Positions 1 through 6,548 of a DNA stretch of 18,102 bases are shown piece by piece. The first letter of the stretch is position 1. Each line of letters starts with the position of its first letter. Location of the stretch: contig JAPSJG010000023.1 of assembly GCA_031178305.1 (NCBI GenBank), positions 1 through 18,102 on the forward strand. The letters run 5' to 3'. Origin of the DNA: Sinorhizobium sp. (GTDB lineage Bacteria; Pseudomonadota; Alphaproteobacteria; Rhizobiales; Rhizobiaceae). Under the pieces are notes generated by a model. The model was not told the DNA's origin and did not search any database. It saw nothing but the letters and a program-made list of their open reading frames with translations. The translations under genes and the position numbers were made by a program.

Positions 1-903
1 CCGGTGAAGGTGCAATGGACGCGCGAAGACGATATGCGCGCGGGCCGCTATCGGCCGGCCTATGTGCACAGCCTCAGGGCGGGCCTCGACGAGAGCGGTA
101 AACTGCTCGCCTGGGACGATCACATCGTCGGCCAGTCCATCGTGGCGAGGACGGCTCTCGAGGGCATGATCCAGAACGGCGTCGACCCGACGTCGGTCGA
201 GGGCGCGCATAACTTGCCCTACGCCATTCCGAATCAGACGGTCGGGCTGACGACCACGGACTTCGGCGTTCCGGTTCTCTGGTGGCGTTCCGTGGGCTCG
301 ACCCACACCGCCTTTGCGGCCGAAACCTTTCTCGACGAAGTCGCCGAGGCGGCGGGGCGAGACCCGGTCGAGTTCCGTCTGTCGATACTCGAGCCGAACT
401 CGCGCCATGCGACGGTCCTGAAGCTGGCGGCGGAAAGGGCCGGATGGGACAAGCCGCTCACCGAGGGCCGCTTCCGCGGTGTCGCCCTCGCCGAGAGCTT
501 CGGCTCCGTGGTGGCCGAGATCGCCGAGGTGTCGGCCGATGGCAACGGCGGGATCAAGGTCGAGCGTGTCGTCGCCGCCGTCGATTGTGGCCTGGCGATC
601 AATCCCGACCAGGTCCGCGCCCAGGTGGAAGGTGGAATCGGCTTCGGGCTCGGCGCCATCCTCGGCGAGGAGATCACGCTGACCGATGGCGAGGTCGACC
701 AGGGCAATTTCGACCTGTACACGCCGCTCCGCATCGATGCGATGCCGAAAGTGGAGGTCCACATCGTCCCCTCCTCTAACCCGCCCTCTGGCATCGGCGA
801 GCCGGGCGTGCCGCCGATCGGGCCAGCCGTCGCCAACGCAGCCTACAGGGCGCTCGGCAAGCGCATCCGCGTGCTGCCCTTCGCAAAATCGCTCAGCGCG
901 TGA
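1..903 (+). CDS. Molybdopterin-binding large subunit of an aldehyde/isoquinoline oxidoreductase (IorB-like), 3' part
   Basis: The reading frame is open from base 1 and stops with TGA at 901-903, so about 300 C-terminal residues are present and the start lies outside the window. The GTG at position 4 is not credible as a start because the sequence begins in mid-domain. The protein resembles the Mo-cofactor-binding subunit of the xanthine dehydrogenase family, closest in style to isoquinoline 1-oxidoreductase beta subunits. These work with a 2Fe-2S subunit and a cytochrome or other acceptor to hydroxylate aldehydes or N-heterocycles. Visible hallmarks are the WWRSVGSTH segment, the EFLDE-like helix (ETFLDEVAEAAGRDPVEFR), VDCGLAINPDQV, and a C-terminal GIGEPGVPPIGPAVANA segment whose Glu (codon 799-801) corresponds to the catalytic Glu of the family. 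The substrate cannot be told. The gene is followed by a mosaic palindrome, with no recognisable U-tract terminator. Confidence 0.85.
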   Translation, partial: PVKVQWTREDDMRAGRYRPAYVHSLRAGLDESGKLLAWDDHIVGQSIVARTALEGMIQNGVDPTSVEGAHNLPYAIPNQTVGLTTTDFGVPVLWWRSVGSTHTAFAAETFLDEVAEAAGRDPVEFRLSILEPNSRHATVLKLAAERAGWDKPLTEGRFRGVALAESFGSVVAEIAEVSADGNGGIKVERVVAAVDCGLAINPDQVRAQVEGGIGFGLGAILGEEITLTDGEVDQGNFDLYTPLRIDAMPKVEVHIVPSSNPPSGIGEPGVPPIGPAVANAAYRALGKRIRVLPFAKSLSA

Positions 904-923
904 TCCGCTTGCCCGGCTGGTCA

Positions 924-1030
924 CTACAGGGCTGCGCGTCTTATCAGACGCGCAAAGGTCGCTGTAGCACTTGAATTGCTGCATGTCTTTGACCTTAAAT
1001 CGAGGTCGTTTCAAGGAGACATGCAGTAGC
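924..1030 (+). repeat. Mosaic palindromic intergenic element, copy A (two modules)
   Basis: Module 1 is bounded by CTACAG (924-929) and CTGTAG (962-967) and contains a hairpin with 8-bp arms GCGCGTCT/AGACGCGC at 934-953. Module 2 is bounded by CTGCATGTCT (from 980) and AGACATGCAG (to 1026), with an inner GACCT/AGGTC pairing. The same arrangement recurs at 9129-9230 and 11371-11473, and in reverse at 2310-2395. This is the style of the RIME-type or palindromic mosaic elements of Sinorhizobium and other rhizobia. It lies between convergent genes, where it could act as a bidirectional hairpin barrier. Confidence 0.8.
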
Positions 1031-1052
1031 CGGCCGGGCAAAAACGCGCTCT

Positions 1053-2198
1053 CTAGAGCACACCCCAGCCGCGATAGCGTCCCCTGCCCGTCATCTCACG
1101 CAAGCCGAGCTCGCGCACGAGATTGAGGGCACCGCGCGGGGTCACGCCCAGTTGTCGGGAAATCAGCGCGGTCGATACGATCGGCCGCGACAGGACGAGC
1201 TCGAGGAGTCCGGGCAGGTTGCTGTTCGAACGGCGATCCCTGAGCCGCATCTCCATCTGCGTCCTTGCAAGCGACAGCCGGTCGAGCTCCTTCAGGCCGA
1301 GATCGGCCGTTGCCGACATCGCCTCAAGAAAGGCGTTGAGGCGCGTAAGCCGGTCCCTCGAGCGCCGCCGCTCATGGCGGATCGTCTTCAGCCCGGTATT
1401 TAGTGCCACAACATGCGAAGCCACCTTGCCGCGGGAGCGCAGGTAGTCGCCGATGAGAAGCGCTCCGAGCCAGTGCTTGCGCCGCAGCGGCTCAATGCGC
1501 TCCCACGCGTCGAAGAGGATCGCGGCTCCCATCGACGCCGGCAATTGGTCGGCGAGCGGGAGCACCGCGCGCCAGGCGTCGAGCCGCGCCCGCTCGTCCC
1601 ATTCCTCGTCGAAGAGCAGCCCGAGTTGACCCATGGGTTCCTGTCTTTCCTTTGGCACCGGGGGGGGAGCTGCCTCCGCGTCGGCAATCGCCTCCCTGTG
1701 GCTGTCGAGCAGCAACCGCGAACGCGCGAGCGCCGCATCGAGTTCGGCGAACTCGCTGGCGAGCGGATTTTCATCGGGCTCCTCCTCGCCGAACTCCGGC
1801 GGCTCGGCCGCATCTAAGCGCAGAGCTGCGGCAGCGGACAGCCCCTCCCCTGCCTGCTCACCCCGCAGGACATCGAGCCCGGCTGCCGAAAGTGCCCAGC
1901 CGGGTTCCGCCGACTCCAGCCTTCGCCGCGCCCGCAACACCGCGTGCGCAATCGTCAATTCGTGCGACGGCGCGCGCGCATCCATGTGCGAATCGTGCAG
2001 AACCAAGTCCTCGACGTGGACGAGCTCGCCGGCAACCCACAGGGCGGCGACGGCATCGAAGAACTGCCCGCGCTCGCGAAACCCTTCGGCGACCACATGG
2101 CGGGCGGCCCGCTCGTCAAGGCGAGCAAGGCCGTCTTCCGCCGCGATCAGGGCCGGAAGTAGCGTCGGATGCAGCGGATCGGCTAGCTCGTATCTCAT
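1053..2198 (-). CDS. RHE_PE00001-type protein: DUF1612 with C-terminal helix-turn-helix
   Basis: A 381-residue protein starting at ATG 2198-2196 and ending with TAG at 1055-1053. It belongs to a rhizobial family (RHE_PE00001 type, DUF1612 plus HTH) that is typically plasmid-borne and often found near repABC genes. The N-terminal half is rich in Ala, Glu and Leu and mostly helical. A Pro/Glu-rich linker (about 150-195) precedes a middle domain containing EEWDERARLDAWRAVLPLADQLPASMG. The last 45 residues (STALISRQLGVTPRGALNLVRELGLREMTGRGRYRGWGVL region) form a plausible winged HTH. The biochemical role is unknown; DNA binding is inferred only from the HTH. Upstream there is no strong Shine-Dalgarno, and the leader contains a reversed mosaic element and two parS-like palindromes. 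It is transcribed away from the glycosyltransferase and converges on the IorB-like gene. Confidence 0.8.
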   Translation of the reverse strand: MRYELADPLHPTLLPALIAAEDGLARLDERAARHVVAEGFRERGQFFDAVAALWVAGELVHVEDLVLHDSHMDARAPSHELTIAHAVLRARRRLESAEPGWALSAAGLDVLRGEQAGEGLSAAAALRLDAAEPPEFGEEEPDENPLASEFAELDAALARSRLLLDSHREAIADAEAAPPPVPKERQEPMGQLGLLFDEEWDERARLDAWRAVLPLADQLPASMGAAILFDAWERIEPLRRKHWLGALLIGDYLRSRGKVASHVVALNTGLKTIRHERRRSRDRLTRLNAFLEAMSATADLGLKELDRLSLARTQMEMRLRDRRSNSNLPGLLELVLSRPIVSTALISRQLGVTPRGALNLVRELGLREMTGRGRYRGWGVL

Positions 2199-2309
2199 TT
2201 GAAAAGCGGTGCGTTGACGGTGAAACGGAACGTAACATGCGATTTCCTTCCGTCACAGGCGCCGCTTGCTTTGCCCACTGGAAATGTCGAGAGATTGGCA
2301 GGCTATAGA

Positions 2310-2395
2310 CTACTGCATCTCTCGGTAAATCCACCTCGGTCGAAGGACGAAGACATGCAGCGTTCACGCGTCTGATAAGACGCACGGCGCTGTGG
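2310..2395 (-). repeat. Mosaic palindromic element, copy D (reversed, partly deleted)
   Basis: Read on the minus strand this begins with a degenerate CCACAG, then a GCGTCTTATCAGACGC hairpin (2368-2383). It then goes straight into CTGCATGTCT and ends at ATGCAGTAG near 2310. Compared with copies A and C it lacks the CTGTAG arm and the spacer between modules, and the inner part of module 2 has diverged. It is therefore an older or damaged copy in the opposite orientation. Confidence 0.65.
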
Positions 2396-2401
2396 TTGAC
2401 A

Positions 2402-2417
2402 GTTGACAGCTGTCAAC
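2402..2417. promoter_or_regulatory. parS-like palindrome, class I, site 1
   Basis: A perfect palindrome GTTGACAGCTGTCAAC that fits the GTT-N4-GC-N4-AAC pattern known for centromere sites of repABC plasmids. A further half-site, GTTGACA at 2395-2401, sits immediately to the left and makes a 7-bp direct repeat of half-sites. Identical 16-mers occur at 2481 and 3668. The likely ligand is RepB (ParB family), inferred from the pattern and the linkage to repABC. Confidence 0.75.
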
Positions 2418-2480
2418 AGCCAAGAACCTGGCAGCAGCGCGCCGCTCGATGCGTGAGCGCGACAGTACATGATGCAACCT

Positions 2481-2496
2481 GTTGACAGCTGTCAAC
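2481..2496. promoter_or_regulatory. parS-like palindrome, class I, site 2
   Basis: Second perfect copy of GTTGACAGCTGTCAAC, 79 bases after the first and without the extra left half-site. It lies 178 bases upstream of the likely start of the glycosyltransferase. A TTG inside it opens a long frame but is not a plausible start. Confidence 0.75.
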
Positions 2497-2673
2497 TCTC
2501 AATCCTCCTGTCAGTCTTGCCAGCCGAATACAAATCCTGCTTTAAGGCGTATCGGAGCAACCGAGTACCTGCGCATCCTCCCGTTTGTCATCACAGCTGA
2601 TTTGGGGCAGGGGCCAGCCCGCGGCATAGCGGCAGGCGCTTTGCAGGCAGAAAGACGAAAGAAGCAAGGGCCA

Positions 2674-3510
2674 ATGGCAAGCGTTCTGGCGGCAAGCGGC
2701 GGCGTCAAACAGGTGATCTGCATCAATTGGGGCACGAAATATGGCCCCCCTTTTATCAATCGACTTTACGCCATGGTGGCGCGCAACATCACCCCGCCTT
2801 TCACTTTCACCTGCTTCACCGACAACCGCGACGGCCTGCGCCCGGAAATCCGCTGCGAGGATTTGCCGCCGCTGGAGGTGGAGATGCCGACGAATACCAA
2901 GGGAATCTGGCCCAAGGCGCGGCTGTGGGGACCGAAACTTGGCGACCTTCAAGGACCGGTACTGTTTCTCGACCAGGACGTGGTGGTAGTCGGCTCGCTT
3001 GACAGCTTCTTCGAAGTCGGCGGGGCCAACGACGTGGTTCTTGCAAAGAACCAGACAACACCTTTCGAGAGGCTCGGCCAGACCTCGGTGTTCCGCTTCC
3101 CGGTTGGCGGGCTGGTCGACTTGCAGGAAAAGTTCCGTGCCGATCCGCAGGGGGTCGCGGATAAATACGAGTTCGAACAGAGATTTGTGACGCGCAATGC
3201 TCCAGGCGGCGCGAAGTTCTTTCCGCGGCGCCATGTGCTGCACTTTCGCCAGGACTGCCGCCGGCCGTTTCCGCTCAACTACTGGCTCGCACCGCGGCTT
3301 CCTGCGGATGCGCGCGTCGTGCTTTTCCCGCGCGGGCTGCTGCCGCAGCACGCTATCGACGGGCGATACGGCAAGAAGGGCTCGGGAGGCACGCCGATCG
3401 AGCACATTCGCGGCCTGTTTTCGCCGGATCGACGCGAGAAGAATCCCTTCCGCTACTTGCGGCACTATATCCTTCCGGCTCCATGGGTTGCGGCGCACTG
3501 GCGCGAGTGA
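2674..3510 (+). CDS. Small GT-A-type glycosyltransferase-like protein
   Basis: A 278-residue protein from ATG 2674, preceded by a purine-rich AGCAAGG. The frame is open further upstream to a TTG at 2482, but that codon lies inside a parS-like palindrome and the extra 64 residues look like translated non-coding DNA. After a short N-terminus comes a beta strand VICINWGTKYGPPFINRLYAMVARN, then TFTCFTDN (about 44-51), and FLDQDVVVVGSLDSFF. In the last, D100-Q-D102 matches a metal/sugar-nucleotide-binding DxD motif. There is no signal peptide or membrane segment, so the protein is probably cytosolic. The conserved body suggests transfer of a sugar to an envelope or exopolysaccharide precursor, but donor and acceptor are unknown. 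No polysaccharide genes are adjacent. Confidence 0.75.
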   Translation: MASVLAASGGVKQVICINWGTKYGPPFINRLYAMVARNITPPFTFTCFTDNRDGLRPEIRCEDLPPLEVEMPTNTKGIWPKARLWGPKLGDLQGPVLFLDQDVVVVGSLDSFFEVGGANDVVLAKNQTTPFERLGQTSVFRFPVGGLVDLQEKFRADPQGVADKYEFEQRFVTRNAPGGAKFFPRRHVLHFRQDCRRPFPLNYWLAPRLPADARVVLFPRGLLPQHAIDGRYGKKGSGGTPIEHIRGLFSPDRREKNPFRYLRHYILPAPWVAAHWRE

Positions 3511-4091
3511 TCGGGCTGTTGGCAGGGCAAACAGCATGTGTCCGGTAGAACAAGCTCGGTACCGGGTTTCGTCTACCCGCAATCTGCGCAGTCGCAGTCT
3601 TTGCACCGTGCATCGAACGTCAGGTGAGCCAGATGGCACTCGCCTTACCGAGGGGTCTTGCTTGACGGTTGACAGCTGTCAACACTTGCACTGCGAGGCG
3701 CCTTTTCCGCGCCTGTGAGCTTACGCGATCTGTTTGCTGAATACTGCCGTTGGAAAGGATCGATTTGTGCCGTCCGAGTGACGGAAATTACGGGTGAGAT
3801 AGCTTCCGCATTGTTGTCGCGGCGTCTTATTTCCCAATAGCTTACGATTACCGCGGAATAGTTAAGAAAGAGGCACCGAATGGTGCACGTGGCGAATCCG
3901 CGTTAGGATGAGTTTCCGATATCTGACCGCGCAAGGCAACGCTGCGCTTGAGCACGCCTTCTTTCTCCACAGCGTTTAACGCGGACTTTCATCTCCGGAA
4001 TGCCTGCCCAGCCGGGTGGTCCCAGGCTGCCGAAATGCGCCCTTGTAGGTCCTACCGTTGAGCCAGGCTCGAAGCCGGATGAATCAGCTTG
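3511..4091. other. Non-coding segment between glycosyltransferase and repC
   Basis: About 580 bases between convergent genes, with one parS-like palindrome at 3668-3683. Base composition from about 3720 to 3920 is visibly more AT-rich than the neighbouring coding DNA. No gene, tRNA or clear terminator is seen. Short open frames here lack ribosome-binding sites and run into repC antisense. Confidence 0.6.
3668..3683. promoter_or_regulatory. parS-like palindrome, class I, site 3
   Basis: Third perfect GTTGACAGCTGTCAAC, 409 bases beyond the 3' end of repC. As at site 1, a near-perfect extra half-site (TTGACGG, 3662-3668) abuts it on the left. Location downstream of repC is a usual place for repABC centromere sites. 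Confidence 0.75.
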
Positions 4092-5384
4092 TCATCTGCG
4101 GACTTGCCTCCTGGCGCGGCTCAAGGCGCTGATCATCGGCGCGATCGAAAACGCCTGCTGTTTCGCGCGCCGTGTGAGGTCCCTCAGATAGCCTCCTGGC
4201 GAATTGATCCGGTCGGCCCGCTCGAGAATGCAGGCGATGACGGTTGCGGTGTTCTCGTATCCCAGCACCGAGCAGGCGTCCTGATAGGCATCCTGGCTGA
4301 CATTCAGCATCGTCCTGACGACTATCGCGGCCGTCATCAGGTCTTTCCAGTCCGATACGCGGCCCGCCGGTGCATAATCGGCAATCTGCGGGCAAGCGCT
4401 GAGAACGGCCGGCAGTGGTATCTGGCGAGCGCAAGGAGCAACGGGCCTAGCAGTGTGGGCGAGGCTTCCGACCGGCTGAGGATGACCTTGACGATGGTTC
4501 TCGAGGGGATCAGGCGGCGATTTTCGTTCGTTACCTCGCTTGCTTGCGGGAGGCATCCCCTCACCTCTTCCCAAGCCTTGTTCAGATTCAGATTGTGAAT
4601 CTGGTTGTGAATTCTGTTTGTGGCATCCATTCTGGCGCTCACTGGCGTCCGTTTTTCCCGATTTCAGCAATATTTCCAGCTGATTGGTCAGTTCTTCGCG
4701 CAATGTTGCCAATTTTGCGAGCTGGGTTTCGATCATCGCCGGCGTGGCTTTGCGCGGCAGACTGGCGGCGAGCGCCTGAAAATGCTCTTCGATCGGCTGC
4801 CAGCCGAGAGGCGAGGCAGTCTCGCGCAGGAGTTCGAGCAGTTTGAGAATATCGCGCCGGCAGAGGGTTAGGCGTTCGCGCATCAGCCGGAGATGCTGTT
4901 TCTCGGCAGCAAGCTCCGCTGCCGCCGCCCTGAATTCCTCGGCGCGGGCCAGGAGCGGCGACAGATCGAACCCAAAGGCTTCGCCAATCGCGCCGCTTCG
5001 GTTCTTGCGGGCATAGCGCTTGCCGTTCGGGCTGTCGCGGCGGATGATCAGGCCGGCTTCCACCAAGCAGGCGAGATGGCGGCGAAGCGTCGTGCCGGCC
5101 ATGCCGTGGGTGCGGAGCGAAAGCTGGGCATTCGAAGGGAAGACGACCAGACCGTTCTCGCGCGACAGCTCGGCACCGGGAGAGAAGCTCAAGAGCGCGT
5201 TCAGCACGGCAAGCGAGCGATCCGAGACGCCGATTACCGTCTTCGCCTCACAGAGGCTGCGAAATAATTTCCATTTGTCGATCGACTGTTCCGGCGGAAC
5301 CCGGCCGGCCGTGATCTGACTTGCGAGCATGCCAAACGTCATCGCCCGCCGCCCGAAGGGCGTCGTCACATTTCCACGTTCCAT
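4092..5384 (-). CDS. repC: Replication initiator RepC
   Basis: A 430-residue RepC, the only protein of the cassette strictly needed for replication of repABC plasmids. ATG 5384 is preceded on the minus strand by AAGGTGAAG at good distance. The N-terminus (TTPFGRRAMTFGMLASQ) and the segment VFPSNAQLSLRTHGMAGTTLRRHLACLVEAGLIIRRDSPNGKRYARK, a winged-helix DNA-binding domain at about residues 80-130, are classic RepC. A helical region (about 150-245) and a low-complexity Ser/Glu/Pro-rich linker (about 250-320) follow. The conserved C-terminal domain contains SDWKDLMTAAIVVRTMLNVSQDAYQDA and CILERADRINSPGGYLRDLTRRA. The gene is in the operon order repA-repB-repC but is separated from repB by 156 bases holding the antisense RNA. 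The linker-coding DNA contains the AT-rich inverted repeats expected of oriV. Confidence 0.96.
   Translation of the reverse strand: MERGNVTTPFGRRAMTFGMLASQITAGRVPPEQSIDKWKLFRSLCEAKTVIGVSDRSLAVLNALLSFSPGAELSRENGLVVFPSNAQLSLRTHGMAGTTLRRHLACLVEAGLIIRRDSPNGKRYARKNRSGAIGEAFGFDLSPLLARAEEFRAAAAELAAEKQHLRLMRERLTLCRRDILKLLELLRETASPLGWQPIEEHFQALAASLPRKATPAMIETQLAKLATLREELTNQLEILLKSGKTDASERQNGCHKQNSQPDSQSESEQGLGRGEGMPPASKRGNERKSPPDPLENHRQGHPQPVGSLAHTARPVAPCARQIPLPAVLSACPQIADYAPAGRVSDWKDLMTAAIVVRTMLNVSQDAYQDACSVLGYENTATVIACILERADRINSPGGYLRDLTRRAKQQAFSIAPMISALSRARRQVRR
4575..4625. other. Putative origin of replication (AT-rich inverted repeats within repC)
   Basis: Inside the repC linker region the GC-rich sequence gives way to an AT-rich stretch with a perfect hairpin CAGATT-GTG-AATCTG (4589-4603). 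AGATTC/GAATCT arms (4584-4589 and 4597-4602) overlap it, and a repeated TTGTGAAT lies alongside. In repABC plasmids oriV has been placed within repC in an AT-rich segment, and this is the only such segment in the gene. Assignment is by analogy. Confidence 0.5.
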
Positions 5385-5443
5385 TTTTCTTCACCTTATC
5401 CAAGGCAAAAGAAATCCGTTCGCCGAAACGACGCCAAAAACGC

Positions 5444-5472
5444 TTGACAGTGATTCGCGGAAGTGGGAATCT
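5444..5472 (+). promoter_or_regulatory. Promoter of the incA antisense RNA
   Basis: A perfect -35 TTGACA (5444-5449) is followed after 17 bases by GAATCT (5467-5472) as -10, on the strand opposite to repC. Transcription would begin near 5479. A strong constitutive promoter at this place is typical of repABC antisense RNAs. Confidence 0.7.
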
Positions 5473-5478
5473 CAAGTC

Positions 5479-5532
5479 GCTACACGAGAGAAGGGTTTCC
5501 GCAGCGCTAGTCGTTCGGAAGCCTTTTTCTTT
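5479..5532 (+). ncRNA. incA: Counter-transcribed RNA of repABC (incA / ctRNA)
   Basis: A short RNA of about 50 nt is predicted between repB and repC, on the strand opposite to the operon. It would start near 5479 after the TTGACA/GAATCT promoter. It ends in a rho-independent terminator with an 8-bp stem (5494-5501 with 5516-5523), a 14-base loop and a T-rich tail TTTTTCTTTT. In the family this RNA base-pairs with the repC leader, promotes a structure that blocks repC translation or elongation, and acts as a trans incompatibility determinant. Position, size and terminator all agree; exact ends are inferred. Confidence 0.85.
5494..5532 (+). terminator. Rho-independent terminator of incA RNA
   Basis: Stem GGTTTCCG/CGGAAGCC (one G-U pair) at 5494-5501 and 5516-5523, with TTTTTCTTTT directly after it. 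On the opposite strand the same stem-loop lies in the repC leader, where the antisense target structure would form. Confidence 0.85.
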
Positions 5533-5540
5533 TGCTCTTC

Positions 5541-6545
5541 CTAGTCTCCTGTTTCCTGTTGATATTCGAGGTAGAGGGCCTCAAGCCTCCGCCTCACGAA
5601 ATCACCAAAACCCGGCGCCGCCTTCTTGCTGAAGGCAAGCGTCGTCTCCGAATCGGTCTCGCGGATGCGCACCGCGCGGACACGGTCGGGGGCAAGCCAG
5701 GTTTCCATCTTTGTTCGCTCTCTGGCGACGTTCAGAAGATCGAAGAGCTTCTCGAAGCGTTGGTCGCTGTTGAGCGTCGAAACGGTCGCCTGCCGTATAT
5801 GGGCGAGCGCCTTCGTCCGATTGCCCTCGCGCTCGAGAAGATCGGCAAGTTCCATCCAGCGTCTGCGGCCGAAGGCAGGCGCGGCACCGACGGCCTCGAT
5901 GATCTCGATCGGCAGTCGCCGCACGACAGTGATCATCTTCGAGAGCGCGGCCTTGTCGACGCCAAGCGCCGACATGATGATTTCGCGCGAGAAGCCGCGA
6001 TCCTCCAGCCGCGCAGCGAAGAGCGAGCGCTCGATGAAGGAGAGATCGGTGCGGGCGTTGTTTTCCTGACCTTGCGAAACGACGAGTTGGTCATCGCTGA
6101 GATTGCGGATAACGGCCTTGACCTTGCCGCCGATCTCGCGGAGGGCGGCGAGCCGTCTGTGTCCATAGGCGACCTGATAGCGGCCCTCGGCCGTTGGATG
6201 CGGCCTGACGAGGATCGGCACCTGTTGTCCGTGGTCCCGGATCTGCTCGACAAGCGCAGCCTGCACCTCGGGTGCGACACCGAGACGATCCGCGATGAAG
6301 GAGGCATGGATCAGCGACGGGTCCAGTTCGACGATCGCGTGGCCTTCGGCCAGCTGCCGCTCCAATTCCTCCGCGCGCTCGACCTTCTGGGTTATATTCG
6401 ACAAGGACCTCGTGATGCCGCCGACGAGACCGTTCGGCCGCTGCATCGGCTGAAGTCCTGCGATCGGGCGCTCGATGGCCGGCCGCTCTGCATCGGCAGG
6501 GGCTGCAGGATTGTCGGAAATACCGATCAGGTTTTTGCGCGCCAT
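5541..6545 (-). CDS. repB: Plasmid partitioning protein RepB (ParB family)
   Basis: A 334-residue ParB-type protein that binds parS and works with RepA to segregate the replicon. It also helps repress the operon. The N-terminal ParB/Srx nuclease-like domain contains VPILVRPHPTAEGRYQVAYGHRRLAALREIG (about 109-139, with the GHRR nucleotide-binding box). The box ENNARTDLSFIERSLFAARL follows at about 161-180, then an HTH (about 185-212, SREIIMSALGVDKAALSKMI) and a C-terminal dimerisation region. ATG 6545 comes three bases after the repA stop codon, so translation is probably coupled. The TAG stop is at 5543-5541. No sign of damage. Confidence 0.97.
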   Translation of the reverse strand: MARKNLIGISDNPAAPADAERPAIERPIAGLQPMQRPNGLVGGITRSLSNITQKVERAEELERQLAEGHAIVELDPSLIHASFIADRLGVAPEVQAALVEQIRDHGQQVPILVRPHPTAEGRYQVAYGHRRLAALREIGGKVKAVIRNLSDDQLVVSQGQENNARTDLSFIERSLFAARLEDRGFSREIIMSALGVDKAALSKMITVVRRLPIEIIEAVGAAPAFGRRRWMELADLLEREGNRTKALAHIRQATVSTLNSDQRFEKLFDLLNVARERTKMETWLAPDRVRAVRIRETDSETTLAFSKKAAPGFGDFVRRRLEALYLEYQQETGD

Positions 6546-6548
6546 CGA

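Larger units (their letters stand above)
2199..2673. other. Non-coding segment between divergent genes
   Basis: About 475 bases between the start of the DUF1612 gene and the start of the glycosyltransferase. It holds a reversed and deleted mosaic element (2310-2395) and two perfect 16-bp palindromes (2402-2417 and 2481-2496). No convincing additional gene is seen. An open frame runs through the right part into the glycosyltransferase, but it would begin at a TTG inside a palindrome. Confidence 0.7.

Noticed and set aside
2482..2673. N-terminal extension of the glycosyltransferase from TTG 2482.
   Set aside because: The start codon lies within a perfect parS-like palindrome, there is no SD, and the extra residues look non-coding; ATG 2674 fits better.
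4330..4642. Possible frameshift in the repC linker, because an alternative frame is open across it.
   Set aside because: The conserved N- and C-terminal RepC domains are in one frame and the linker is naturally variable, so an intact gene is the simpler reading.
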